Source: SIG622 sp045604705
Lineage (GTDB): Bacteria; Bacillota; Clostridia; Oscillospirales; CAG-382
Direction of reading: 5' to 3'
Assembly: GCA_045604705.1 (NCBI GenBank)
Contig: JAZUOO010000005.1
Location: 1-62,044, forward strand
DNA length: 62,044 nucleotides
Below the pieces are notes generated by a model. That model did not search any database, had not been told where the DNA came from, and saw only the letters and a program-made list of their open reading frames with translations. Both the position numbers and the translations under genes were made by a program. Below, piece after piece: positions 18,384-27,103 of this stretch. Within the stretch, counting starts at the first letter, position 1. Each line of letters opens with the position of its first letter.

Positions 18384-18424
18384 GACGTGTACCCTGTTTG
18401 GGATGCACGTCCTTGTTTGTTTAT
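18384..18424. terminator. bidirectional terminator
   Basis: AGGACGTG...CACGTCCT with T-rich tracts on both strands, between the convergent lipoprotein and anti-sigma-like genes. Confidence 0.85.
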
Positions 18425-19398
18425 TCGGTTTTCCAAAGCTCTGTACAGAATCTTATGAATTGTTTTTTGCTGTATAACTCTGTGAAATTCGGTTCTTTTT
18501 GTATGCTGTCGAACCATGCTATGAAGTTCCCCTTGCCGTATGCCTCTATGTCCTCAAGGGTGATCTTATTTTCCTCCGGTATCGGATATTTGTTTGCAGA
18601 TTCAAGTCTTAAGGTTATCTCCGAGTCGATGTCGTATTCGACGGTTGACTCTGAAAATACGGTGTCATCGGAATATTCTTCGCTGCCGTGAAGTTGAATT
18701 TCGTCAATTTGATCGTTTCTTGCGACTTTTGAGTAGACGGGAGCTTCCTCGACTGACTCGGTTTCCGCTTCGGCTTCTTCATCGGCATAATATCCCATGA
18801 CTGTATTTTTGTATTCCTCGGCTTTTTTCATTACACTGCCGTTCCTGTCATTTGCCGCTGCGGTATCATCCGCTGTTACTGACGCTGCATCGCCGGAGGC
18901 TGATTTGAGCTCTGCAGTAGCGGCTTGCTCGGTAACGATTTCGGTAACTGCCTTGGGTGCGGGAAGAAATTCGGCGTTATTGATAATGGGTGATGTCGCA
19001 TGATCCGTTTCCTCAAAGGCTGTATCCTTTGCCGAGAAATTCATGCTTTCCATGTTGCCCTGCGTTTTTGTTGTGATTGTCGCAACTGCCGCTACAACGA
19101 GAATTATCGCAAGACTTGCCGCTGTTGCTATGGGGAATCTGAACTTTCCGCTTGTACCGACATATCTCGGAGCTGTGTCACCCTTTCTTACTCTTGTCAT
19201 TACGGCATCGTGGAGTGTTACGCCGTTCCTTGAAGGCTCAGGGACACATTCACAGGCAAGTTCCGAAATTTCTTTATATTCCTCGAAGATCCTGCGATAT
19301 TCTTCGTTTGCGTTTATTTCTTCCATAAGCTTTGAATCAACATTGTTAAAATCCTCAATTGACAATATGGCTTCTGTTATAAAGTCTCTGCCCGGCAT
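18421..19398 (-). CDS. putative membrane-anchored anti-sigma factor
   Basis: A 325-residue protein encoded just after an ECF sigma factor and preceded by a perfect GGAGGTG ribosome site. Residues 1 to about 85 are cytoplasmic and helical, one membrane span lies around 88-108 (FPIATAASLAIILVVAAVAT), and the remaining 215 residues are extracellular, acidic and rich in Ala/Thr/Glu with a C-terminal folded part. The arrangement is that of an ECF anti-sigma factor. The classic zinc H-x3-C-x2-C motif is not visible, so either it binds the sigma factor differently or it is only an associated regulator. The function is inferred from context. Confidence 0.65.
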   Translation of the reverse strand: MPGRDFITEAILSIEDFNNVDSKLMEEINANEEYRRIFEEYKEISELACECVPEPSRNGVTLHDAVMTRVRKGDTAPRYVGTSGKFRFPIATAASLAIILVVAAVATITTKTQGNMESMNFSAKDTAFEETDHATSPIINNAEFLPAPKAVTEIVTEQAATAELKSASGDAASVTADDTAAANDRNGSVMKKAEEYKNTVMGYYADEEAEAETESVEEAPVYSKVARNDQIDEIQLHGSEEYSDDTVFSESTVEYDIDSEITLRLESANKYPIPEENKITLEDIEAYGKGNFIAWFDSIQKEPNFTELYSKKQFIRFCTELWKTE

Positions 19399-19470
19399 AT
19401 CGCAGCACCTCCTTTACTGTGAATTTTTTGCTTTCTGTTTCTTTGACGTAGCTTCTTTCGATTTTGTTCC

Positions 19471-20094
19471 CTATAATCTGAAATTTTCCAAAACTTTTTT
19501 CAGTTGTTCCCTTGCTCTGCTTATTCTTGATTTGACTGTTCCCTCGGATATACCCAGCATTTGCGCTATTTCAGAATACTGCATATCATGAAATTCACGA
19601 AGAACTATAACATCTCGCTGTTCCTCGGGAAGGCTTTGAACCGCTTCTCTTACGGCTTTTATCTTTTCTTTTCGCAAAATCTCGTCTTCGGGTGTGGTTT
19701 CGGATACTATATCGACATCCTCTGCCGTTTCGTCTTCGGCATCCTTGTATGTCAGTGACATGGCTTTGTGCTTGTAATACTTTCTCATGTAGTCGTATGC
19801 ACAGTTTTTACACATACGGTACAGCCATGTTTTAAGGGTACTTTCGCATCTGAAGCCGCCTGCCGCATTGTACAACCGTATAAAGACCTCCTGTGATACG
19901 TCAAAGGCATCATCGGTGTTTTTAAGCTCCGCAAAAACCGTGGAATAAACGAATCTCTCGTATCTTCCGACAATTTCCGAAAAGGCTTCCTCGTCTTTGG
20001 CACTGCACAGCTCTATAAGCTCGGGGTCGGAAAGGCTTTTGTATCCTTGTGCCGCAAGCTTCGGGGGGATATTTTCTTCTTTCTTTTCGAGCAA
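19471..20094 (-). CDS. ECF-type RNA polymerase sigma factor
   Basis: A 207-residue sigma-70 family member of the extracytoplasmic-function class. Region 2 (about residues 40-105) has AFDVSQEVFIRLYNA and the DNA-melting segment CESTLKTWLYRMCKN; region 4 (about 145-200) has LPEEQRDVIVLREFHDMQYSEIA and a helix-turn-helix with SEGTVKSRISRARE. The start is a TTG at 20094 preceded by AAAGGAGG. The anti-sigma-like gene follows 72 nt downstream. Its regulon cannot be derived from the window; the flanking envelope genes are possible targets (inference). Confidence 0.93.
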   Translation of the reverse strand: MLEKKEENIPPKLAAQGYKSLSDPELIELCSAKDEEAFSEIVGRYERFVYSTVFAELKNTDDAFDVSQEVFIRLYNAAGGFRCESTLKTWLYRMCKNCAYDYMRKYYKHKAMSLTYKDAEDETAEDVDIVSETTPEDEILRKEKIKAVREAVQSLPEEQRDVIVLREFHDMQYSEIAQMLGISEGTVKSRISRAREQLKKVLENFRL

Positions 20095-20220
20095 GACTCG
20101 TTTTTCCTCCTTTCGCGAAGTTTTTTAATATAATAACACATTCAATTCAAAAATGCAATAGCAAAATGTTTTTTTACGTCAAAAGGTGGAAAATCATGTC
20201 ATTAGGTGCAAAAAGAGGTA

Positions 20221-20249
20221 TTGCAATTTTGGAATTTCTGTGTTATACT
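20221..20249 (+). promoter_or_regulatory. promoter for the SpoIID gene pair
   Basis: TTGCAA (20221-20226), a 17-nt spacer and TATACT (20244-20249), giving a leader of about 130 nt before 20385. Confidence 0.65.
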
Positions 20250-20384
20250 TTTTGTTAGTATGGGTAAATATCAGAAAATAAAACAGAAAAATGTCCTGTT
20301 GCCGTATTTTGAAACATATATTCCGTTCGGGATTGGCATTTGGGACTTCGGATTTCTGGTCACTAAAAAGAAAGGAAAGTTAAA

Positions 20385-20861
20385 ATGAAGAAAAAATTTT
20401 TTAAATTTGCCGCACTCGCTCTTGCACTTTCATGTACCGCTGCTGTAGGAATTGCCGTTGCCGATGACTACAGCAATGCAGATCCGCTTGTTGCAAAAAG
20501 CTACCTTGAACAGGTCTTCTTCAAGCAGGTAACCGACTATGTTGATACAAAGACCGCCCAGGTTGCGTCTCCTATACCTGCTGCAAGTACGGAATATCAA
20601 ATTGTAACGCTTACAAAGGGTCAGACCATTGCTGCGACGAGCTCTCTTGAGTTTATTCTTCGTCCCGGTTCTTCTGCCGTGGTCATCTCTCCTTTGCCGG
20701 AAAACGGAATTGCCAATCTTACCTCGGGAAGCGAGCTTTACAACGGTACCGAGGTTCCGATAAATGCTTACTGTCTTATCCCGAGAGGTGACGGACGCGG
20801 AATCACCTGTACTTCGGATACAGCTTACATTATGGTAAGAGGTTCTTATGAGATCAGGTAA
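20385..20861 (+). CDS. secreted protein, unknown function
   Basis: A 158-residue protein with a clear Sec signal peptide (KKKFFKFAALALALSCTAAV, cleavage probably near residue 26 after AVA). The mature part is small, Ser/Thr-rich and probably beta-structured, with repeated turns such as RPGSSAVVISP and ITCTSDTAYIMVRG. I recognise no family. Its last 14 nt overlap the SpoIID-like gene, so the two are translationally coupled and probably work together outside the cell. Confidence 0.75.
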   Translation: MKKKFFKFAALALALSCTAAVGIAVADDYSNADPLVAKSYLEQVFFKQVTDYVDTKTAQVASPIPAASTEYQIVTLTKGQTIAATSSLEFILRPGSSAVVISPLPENGIANLTSGSELYNGTEVPINAYCLIPRGDGRGITCTSDTAYIMVRGSYEIR

Positions 20862-22281
20862 AATGAAAAAACCATTGCTGCTCTGTTTCGTTGTTGCGGC
20901 GTTTATGGCTGTTTTTGCCTTTTCTGCGTCGGCGCTGGAATACAAGGATAACGGAAAGCTGAAGGTTGGTCTGGAGTTTGGTCCGACGTCTCCCGATGTG
21001 ACAAATTTTTATTCTCCGCAAGGATTCAGGGTTGTAGGCTTTAATGAGGAAACCTATGAATCGGTGCCACTTTTTGAAACTGCGCAAACTAATATCACAA
21101 TAAAAAATATCGGTAATATGGGTGCAATTTATCTTTCCGACGGAACCGAGATATACAGAAATGATACTCAGGCGATGTACATAACCGGTATCGGCGGAAC
21201 AATCGATTATGAAGGCAAGACATATCTTGAGGTTATCAAGCTTTTTTTCAAGGACGGTCTTATGCGCGTTATCAACATTGTATCCTTTGAAAGCTATCTT
21301 AAGGGAGTATTGCCGAGAGAGGTATATCCCACATGGCCTGCAGAGGCTCTTAAGACTGCGGCTGTTGCGGCGAGAACTTATGCGATGTATTCCCTTGGGG
21401 GAAAACATGATAAGTACGGTGTTGACATATGTACCACTACCTGCTGTCAGGTATACGGCGGAAACGGCAAAAATGAGCACCCGGCAACAAATGCTGCCGT
21501 GGAAGAAACACGAAACCAGGTACTTGCTTACAACGGCAGACTTGCAATGACGGTATATACCGCTACGGCGGGCGATCACACGGAAAGCTCCTCCGGAGCA
21601 TGGGGCGGAGATCAGTCGCTTCACCCTTATCTTTGCGGTGTTCCCTCTCCCCATGAAACACCGGAAGAATATGCAAACGGAAGCTGGTCAAATACATATA
21701 CTGCGGCGGAGATTTTTGCTTACATTGATTCCAAAACCACATACTTGGGAAAGCTCAGGGACGGTATTTCCGCCATTGAGGTTGCGTACGCGGAAAACGG
21801 ATATGCAAGAAATATTACAGTCACAGACTACTACGGAAACAGTATTACTGCAAAAAATTCCGGTAATGTAAGAGGTCTTCTTTCAAAGTTTGCGAAAAGT
21901 GCGAAGTTTACGATAACGCCCAATTATTATGAGCCGGGTGCCACTGTTTCCGTTCTTACATCAAACGGTGTCATTCAATCGGGGGATGTTCCGTATGGGC
22001 GCGGTGTACTCAGAGCAGGAAGCAGCGAGCCTGAAGTAATACAACCGAAAAGTGCACCCTATTCGTACACTATAACAGGTACAGGCTGGGGACACGGTGT
22101 GGGAATGAGCCAGTATGGTGCTATGACTCTTGCGAAAAACGGACTTACATATACTCAGATTCTTGATTTTTACTATCCGGGAACATACCTTACCACTCTT
22201 TCCGAGCTTTCGGGAATGCCTGCGGCTGAAGCTGTCACCTTGACGGAAAGCAACGTCGCAATTACCGAACAGGTTCCGTAA
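20848..22281 (+). CDS. SpoIID/LytB-domain peptidoglycan protein
   Basis: Secreted protein of the SpoIID family (lytic transglycosylases acting on denuded glycan during engulfment, plus vegetative LytB-type relatives). A signal peptide covers residues 1 to about 30. The SpoIID domain has FESYLKGVLPREVYPTWPAE near residues 148-168 and AVAARTYAMYSLGG; the family-typical C-terminal WGHGVGMSQYGA lies at about 414-425. At 477 residues it is longer than SpoIID itself because of an N-terminal region of about 100 residues. The gene starts inside the preceding reading frame with AGAGG before the ATG; an ATG at 20863 is an alternative. A sporulation role is not shown by the context. Confidence 0.9.
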   Translation: MRSGKMKKPLLLCFVVAAFMAVFAFSASALEYKDNGKLKVGLEFGPTSPDVTNFYSPQGFRVVGFNEETYESVPLFETAQTNITIKNIGNMGAIYLSDGTEIYRNDTQAMYITGIGGTIDYEGKTYLEVIKLFFKDGLMRVINIVSFESYLKGVLPREVYPTWPAEALKTAAVAARTYAMYSLGGKHDKYGVDICTTTCCQVYGGNGKNEHPATNAAVEETRNQVLAYNGRLAMTVYTATAGDHTESSSGAWGGDQSLHPYLCGVPSPHETPEEYANGSWSNTYTAAEIFAYIDSKTTYLGKLRDGISAIEVAYAENGYARNITVTDYYGNSITAKNSGNVRGLLSKFAKSAKFTITPNYYEPGATVSVLTSNGVIQSGDVPYGRGVLRAGSSEPEVIQPKSAPYSYTITGTGWGHGVGMSQYGAMTLAKNGLTYTQILDFYYPGTYLTTLSELSGMPAAEAVTLTESNVAITEQVP

Positions 22282-22405
22282 TCCCGCCTATAGTAGGTTA
22301 TTGATGCAAAAAAATTATCATAAAATATAGAACTATCATATTTTTTATTTGCTTTTGCCATGTATAATCAAAGGCAAAGCTCCCCTCTTTTGAAAGGAAA
22401 AGACT

Positions 22406-23311
22406 ATGTCAAATGCTATTATATTCAACATACAAAAATTCTGCGTTAACGATGGTCCGGGAATAAGGACTACGGTGTTCTTAAAGGGGTGTCCTCTGAA
22501 CTGTATATGGTGTCACAACCCGGAGTCAAAAAAGATTGTTCCGGAAGTGTTTTACAATGAGTCAAAGTGTATAAAGTGCGGAAAATGCATGGCGAAATGT
22601 GGGAAAGGTGCACACAGCTTTACTCCCGAATGTCACAATTATGACAGAGAAAAATGTGTTGTCTGCGGAAAGTGCTGTGATGCTTGTCCTACCGAGGCTC
22701 TTGAGGTTGCGGGATATGAAATCTCCGCCACAGATGCGCTCAAAGAAGTTTTAAAGGATAAGATTTTTTATGAAAATTCCGGTGGGGGTATGACTCTTTC
22801 CGGTGGTGAACCGATGATGCAGTTTGAGTTTGCACTGGAGCTTATGAAAAAGGCGAAGGAAAACGGTTTACATACCTGTATGGAAACCTGCGGATTTGCC
22901 GATGAGGATAAGTACAGAGAGATTGCACAGTATACGGATATTTTCTTGTTTGATTACAAGATAACAAATCCCAAGGAGCACAAGAAGTATACAGGAGTTA
23001 CAAATGAGAAGATACTTTCAAATCTTTTCATGCTTGACTCGCTCGGCAAAAACACGATTCTTCGCTGTCCGATTATTCCCACGATAAATGACAACGAGGA
23101 GCATCTTTTGTCAATTGCCGAAACTGCAAACAAGTTATCCAATATTCTTGAGATTAACATTGAGCCTTATCATCCTCTCGGAAAAGGAAAGTCTGAGATG
23201 CTGGGTAAGGATTATCCGCTTAAGGATTTGTCTTTCCCGGAAGAAGAAACAATTAAGACTTGGATAGCAAAAATACAGGAAAATACTAAGGTTACGGTTA
23301 AGAAGGCATGA
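22406..23311 (+). CDS. glycyl-radical enzyme activating protein
   Basis: Radical SAM enzyme that installs the glycyl radical on a partner enzyme. The 301-residue protein has the cluster motif CPLNCIWC (C29, C33, C36) and, unlike the simplest PflA, a ferredoxin-like insert with two 4Fe-4S motifs (CIKCGKCMAKC and CVVCGKCCDAC), as in activases of choline lyase, glycerol dehydratase or decarboxylases. SGGEPMMQ and the C-terminal IEPYHPLGKGK are also typical. GAAAGGA precedes the ATG. No glycyl-radical enzyme gene is next to it or anywhere in the window, so the partner is unknown. Confidence 0.92.
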   Translation: MSNAIIFNIQKFCVNDGPGIRTTVFLKGCPLNCIWCHNPESKKIVPEVFYNESKCIKCGKCMAKCGKGAHSFTPECHNYDREKCVVCGKCCDACPTEALEVAGYEISATDALKEVLKDKIFYENSGGGMTLSGGEPMMQFEFALELMKKAKENGLHTCMETCGFADEDKYREIAQYTDIFLFDYKITNPKEHKKYTGVTNEKILSNLFMLDSLGKNTILRCPIIPTINDNEEHLLSIAETANKLSNILEINIEPYHPLGKGKSEMLGKDYPLKDLSFPEEETIKTWIAKIQENTKVTVKKA

Positions 23312-23754
23312 GAAAAGCGGCTCTTTATCTCACTGCGGTTTTATTTGCCGTCTATGTGTCCGTTATGCTTTGGATGATGATTTTCGGCAGAATCGGTACG
23401 GTTGTCTTTGATTCATACGGGAATTATCTTAAGGAACACACTTCCTTTGTGCCGCTGAGGTTTGCGTTTGATTACATAGGCTCTGTACAAAACGAGGGCA
23501 TTTACAATTATCGGCTTGGCAACATTATCGGGAATACGGTCTTGTTTATACCTCTCGGAATTTTTCTCCCCTGTTTTTTCAAAAGTATATGCAGCCTTAA
23601 AAAGCTTTTTGTATCCGTAACAATTATCATTCTTGTTATTGAGCTTGTTCAGCTTATTTTCTTGCTCGGCTCCTTTGATGTTGACGATATTATTCTCAAT
23701 TGTCTTGGTGCTTCGGTGGGATATTGGCTTTACAGGTGCATACGGCAGAAATAG
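23308..23754 (+). CDS. VanZ-like membrane protein
   Basis: A 148-residue integral membrane protein of the VanZ family (related to the protein giving low-level teicoplanin resistance; the cellular role of most members is unknown). About four membrane spans are visible, with the family segments NIIGNTVLFIPLGIFLP and the C-terminal DVDDIILNCLGASVGYWL. The start overlaps the activase stop as ATGA, so it is translated from the same mRNA, an unusual pairing. No strong terminator follows; the next 410 nt hold no gene, only the uxuA promoter. Confidence 0.85.
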   Translation: MRKAALYLTAVLFAVYVSVMLWMMIFGRIGTVVFDSYGNYLKEHTSFVPLRFAFDYIGSVQNEGIYNYRLGNIIGNTVLFIPLGIFLPCFFKSICSLKKLFVSVTIIILVIELVQLIFLLGSFDVDDIILNCLGASVGYWLYRCIRQK

Positions 23755-24049
23755 AAATTTAAGCTTCGGTATTTTCCGGGGCTTTTCTTTTTTACAAATT
23801 TCCTTTCCGAAAAAAGACACTCCCCCGGGATGGTGAAAACCGTGTCTTGGTGTTAATATAAGCTTAAAACTGCAATTATATCGGGAATGTTTGGTGATAT
23901 TGAAGAATTTTATGCTATTTACGGATTTTTGAAATGTGTTTTTATAAAAAATATTCGAACATATTTCAGATTCTGTTTTTGTTATAAGAGCCCTTTTTCA
24001 AAGTTTAAAAAATATGCAAAAAAATGATATAATTTTTTCGGAATATATC

Positions 24050-24078
24050 TTGAAATTAAATTATACCTATGGTAAAAT
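24050..24078 (+). promoter_or_regulatory. uxuA promoter
   Basis: TTGAAA (24050-24055), a 17-nt spacer and TAAAAT (24073-24078), about 90 nt before the uxuA start. The rest of the 23755-24165 gap is AT-rich and shows no gene; I see no obvious operator palindrome. Confidence 0.65.
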
Positions 24079-24165
24079 GGTTCAAAGGATTTACAATTCA
24101 GGGTTCCGATTTCGGCTTTATGGAATTTGAAATCCAATAAAAACAATACGAAAGGAAATAGAATT

Positions 24166-25215
24166 ATGAAAATGTCATTCCGCTGGTACGGCAGTGACGA
24201 TCCAGTTACGCTTACAAATATTTCGCAAATCCCCGGAATGAGAAGCGTTGTTTCGGCGGTTTATTCCGTGCCTGTTGGTGAGGTTTGGCCGATGGAAGCG
24301 ATTCTCGAAATCAAGGAAGCTTGTGAAAAGCACGGTCTTATCTTTGATATAGTTGAAAGTGTTCCGGTTCATGAGGATATAAAACTCGGAAAGCCTTCAC
24401 GTGACAGGTACATTGAAAACTACTGCCAGAACATCAGAAATCTTGCAAAGATCGGAGTTAAGGTTATTTGTTATAACTTTATGCCTGTGTTTGACTGGCT
24501 CAGATCCAGCCTTGATTTTGAAAATACGGACGGTTCCACTTCTCTTATCTACAGAGAGGAAGAAGTGCTTGCGATGGATCCTTCAAAGGGCGATCTTTCA
24601 CTTCCCGGTTGGGATTCAAGCTATACAAAGGAAAGCCTCGGAAAGCTTCTTGAAGAGTACAAGGGCATTGACGAGGAAGCACTCTGGAGAAATGTTGAAT
24701 ACTTCCTTAAAAAGATTATTCCCGTTTGTGAGGAATGCGACGTTAAAATGGCTGTTCATCCGGATGATCCGCCATGGGGTATTTTCGGACTTCCGAGAAT
24801 TGTTACTACAGAGGAAAATCTTGCGAGATACCTCTCTCTTGTTGATTCTCCCTGCAACGGTCTTACACTTTGCACAGGCTCGCTCGGCGCTAATCCCGAA
24901 AACGATCTTCCGAAGATGATAAGACGTTTCGGTAGTGAGGGTAAGATTCCCTTTATGCACGTTCGTAACATCAAGTATGTCGGCGAGAGAGGCTTTAACG
25001 AAACTGCCCACAGGACAGAGTGCGGTTCTCTTAACATTTATGAGATTATGCGTGCACTTTATGATATAAAGTTTGACGGCTACATCCGTCCCGACCACGG
25101 AAGAATGATCTGGGGTGAAACGGGCAGACCTGGCTACGGACTTTACGACAGAGCTCTCGGTGCTGTTTATCTGGGTGGTCTTTGGGAAGCAATAAACAAG
25201 GAAAACGAGAGATAA
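24166..25215 (+). CDS. uxuA: mannonate dehydratase
   Basis: Dehydrates D-mannonate to 2-keto-3-deoxy-gluconate in hexuronate breakdown. The 349-residue protein starts with MSFRWYGSDDPVTLTNI and carries the family's metal-site segments KMAVHPDDPPWGIFGLPRI and the C-terminal YIRPDHGRMIWGE. I chose the ATG at 24166, preceded by GAAAGGAA; the frame is open 13 codons further upstream without a ribosome site. Partners of the pathway (uxaC, uxuB, kdgK) are not adjacent; the next gene encodes an RNHCP protein 35 nt downstream. Confidence 0.95.
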   Translation: MKMSFRWYGSDDPVTLTNISQIPGMRSVVSAVYSVPVGEVWPMEAILEIKEACEKHGLIFDIVESVPVHEDIKLGKPSRDRYIENYCQNIRNLAKIGVKVICYNFMPVFDWLRSSLDFENTDGSTSLIYREEEVLAMDPSKGDLSLPGWDSSYTKESLGKLLEEYKGIDEEALWRNVEYFLKKIIPVCEECDVKMAVHPDDPPWGIFGLPRIVTTEENLARYLSLVDSPCNGLTLCTGSLGANPENDLPKMIRRFGSEGKIPFMHVRNIKYVGERGFNETAHRTECGSLNIYEIMRALYDIKFDGYIRPDHGRMIWGETGRPGYGLYDRALGAVYLGGLWEAINKENER

Positions 25216-25250
25216 TATTCGGTAGCATAATACTTTGAAAGGAAGCCTCT

Positions 25251-25601
25251 ATGGAAAATGCTCGCTTTATCAAAAACGACAACGGCTTTATATGTGCCAA
25301 CTGCGGTTTTGAAGTAATGCCACTGGGTACTACCAGCAGGAATCATTGCCCGAGGTGTTTGTGTTCGCTCCATGTTGACGTAAATCCGGGTGACAGAGCC
25401 TGCGACTGCATGGGTGTTCTTGAGCCGATATGTGCCCAACCTGATCCCAAAAAGGGGTATATTATCACTCACAGGTGTCGCAAGTGCGGTTTTATATCAA
25501 GAAACAAAGCGGCACTGAAAAATGTCAAGTCCAAGCTCCCTGACGAGCAGTATGACAATGAGGATTTCCTGATTAGGCTTACGGTTTCCGAGGATTGGTA
25601 A
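25251..25601 (+). CDS. RNHCP domain protein
   Basis: A 116-residue protein of the RNHCP family, named for the conserved RNHCPRCL segment visible here (about residues 30-37), followed by HVDVNPGDRACDCMG. Cysteine pairs (CANC, CPRC, CRKC) suggest zinc binding. Family function is not established to my knowledge. GAAAGGA precedes the ATG. It follows uxuA by 35 nt and ends at a good terminator, so the two may be one transcript, although no functional link is evident. Confidence 0.85.
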   Translation: MENARFIKNDNGFICANCGFEVMPLGTTSRNHCPRCLCSLHVDVNPGDRACDCMGVLEPICAQPDPKKGYIITHRCRKCGFISRNKAALKNVKSKLPDEQYDNEDFLIRLTVSEDW

Positions 25602-25621
25602 GGGTTTTGAATAGTAAAATG

Positions 25622-25659
25622 CCTTGATGATGTATGTTCCATCGTCAAGGTGTTTTTTT
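25622..25659 (+). terminator. terminator of uxuA-RNHCP
   Basis: CCTTGATGATG / CATCGTCAAGG stem (one G-U pair), followed by seven T. Confidence 0.9.
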
Positions 25660-25672
25660 GAAAAATGAAGCC

Positions 25673-25723
25673 AAAAAAATTTCCGCGATCCGAAACCCGT
25701 TTTTCGAGTCCGATGCGGAAATT
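25673..25723 (-). terminator. probable terminator for the ybaB-recR unit
   Basis: AATTTCCGC...GCGGAAATT followed by a T-run on the minus strand. It lies 175 nt beyond the recR stop; nothing else is visible between. Confidence 0.65.
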
Positions 25724-25898
25724 CTTATTGATTGTAAATTGCGGATTTTATTTGACAAAGGCAAAAGTATTACCTTTGAACTCCTCACCGGATGCAAGCT
25801 CTTCGGTGTAGTCCTCTTTAACCTTTGGGAAATTGGCAGAAAATCCGTAAAATCCGAATTTTGAGCCGTGGTGACTTACTCAAAAATTAATGAGTGAT

Positions 25899-26525
25899 TT
25901 ACATTTCACGTCTGCCCTCAATTGCTTTGAAAAGGGTGAACTCGTCTGCGTACTCGAGATCTGCACCTACGGGGATACCGTAAGCGAGTCTTGTTACCTT
26001 TACGCCGAGGGGCTTTGCCAGCCTTGAGATGTACATTGCGGTGGCGTCACCCTCAACAGTGGGGTTGGTTGCTAGGATAAGCTCTATCTCTTCGTCGGGG
26101 CTTTGCGACAGGAGAGTCTGTATTCTTGCAAGCAGTTCCTTGACGGTTATATCGTCCGGACCTATGCCGTTAAGAGGCGAAATTATTCCGTGAAGCACAT
26201 GGAAAGTACCTTTGTATTCGTTGATTCTTTCTATTGCCGCAACATCACGGGGATCTTCCAGCACACATATCTGTCTTTTGTTTCGCTGTACATCGGCACA
26301 TACAGCACAGACTTCGCTGTCACAGATGTTCTGACATACGGTGCATCTTCTTGTAAGGTTCTTGGCACAGATAAGTGCATCCGCAAAGGCTTTTACCTCA
26401 TGGTCGGAAAGAGTAAGGATGTGGAATGCTATTCTGTAAGCGGATTTTCTGCCGACTCCGGGTAGGTTACGGAATTTCTCCGCAAGGTTTTCAAGAGCCG
26501 GGACGTATTCTCTGTTTTGTGCCAT
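25899..26525 (-). CDS. recR: recombination mediator RecR
   Basis: Works with RecO/RecF to load RecA at gaps and during replication-fork repair. The 208-residue protein has the N-terminal helix-hairpin-helix (FRNLPGVGRKSAYRIAFHIL), a zinc finger (CTVCQNICDSEVCAVC, about residues 56-71) and a Toprim domain with ILATNPTVEGDATAMYIS. It begins 7 nt after ybaB, so translation is likely coupled; its own ribosome site is weak. dnaX, the usual third member, is absent: an EamA gene lies upstream instead. Confidence 0.97.
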   Translation of the reverse strand: MAQNREYVPALENLAEKFRNLPGVGRKSAYRIAFHILTLSDHEVKAFADALICAKNLTRRCTVCQNICDSEVCAVCADVQRNKRQICVLEDPRDVAAIERINEYKGTFHVLHGIISPLNGIGPDDITVKELLARIQTLLSQSPDEEIELILATNPTVEGDATAMYISRLAKPLGVKVTRLAYGIPVGADLEYADEFTLFKAIEGRREM

Positions 26526-26532
26526 ACCAGAA

Positions 26533-26880
26533 TCAGAACAGACCGGGCATTGAGATGTTTCCGGTAATCCTGTTCATTGCGTCGCCGTTGGTTTCTTCAA
26601 CTTTCTTTATTGCTTCGTTTACTGCAGCCACTAGTGTATCCTCGAGTGTTTCTATATCATCGGGGTCAACTATTTCTTCGGAAAGTTTTATGGAAACTAT
26701 CTCCTTTTTGCCGTTGATTTTTACGTTTACTGCACCGCCTCCTGCTGCTATATCATATTCCTTTTCGTTAAGCTCTTCCTGGAGTGCCTCCATATCCGCC
26801 TGCATCTTCTGTGCCTGCTTTATCATAGACTGCATATTCTGAGGCCCGCCGCCCACGCCTTTGGGTAATCTTGCTTTCAT
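26533..26880 (-). CDS. ybaB: YbaB/EbfC nucleoid-associated protein
   Basis: Small DNA-binding protein of the EbfC family, usually a homodimer, encoded next to recR in most bacteria. The 115-residue protein has a Met/Gln-rich N-terminal helix (MIKQAQKMQADMEALQEEL), the beta strand segment AGGGAVNVKINGKKEIVSIKL and the PDDIETLEDTLVAAVNEA segment. AAAGGAG precedes the ATG. Confidence 0.95.
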   Translation of the reverse strand: MKARLPKGVGGGPQNMQSMIKQAQKMQADMEALQEELNEKEYDIAAGGGAVNVKINGKKEIVSIKLSEEIVDPDDIETLEDTLVAAVNEAIKKVEETNGDAMNRITGNISMPGLF

Positions 26881-26931
26881 TTTTTGACTCCTTTCGTAGT
26901 TTACTTTTAACTTTTAGCTGTTAACCCTGTC

Positions 26932-26961
26932 ATTATACCATAAAGGGGCGTATTTTGTCAA
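26932..26961 (-). promoter_or_regulatory. ybaB-recR promoter
   Basis: TTGACA (26956-26961), an 18-nt spacer ending in TGG and TATAAT (26932-26937): consensus boxes plus an extended -10. Confidence 0.75.
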
Positions 26962-27103
26962 GCGTTTAAACATACGATGTCATAAAGATTTTATTCCATT
27001 TTATACAGAGTTTATTACAAAACCGTTTTCACTGTCAAAGGTATAAGTTCAACCTAATTAATTGTGTAAGAATGAGTTAGTTGTTCGTTTTTGATTTCCT
27101 ATG

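Noticed and set aside
20854..21654. 266-codon minus-strand frame opposite the SpoIID gene
   Set aside because: Overlaps a well-supported gene on the other strand and has no recognisable domain.
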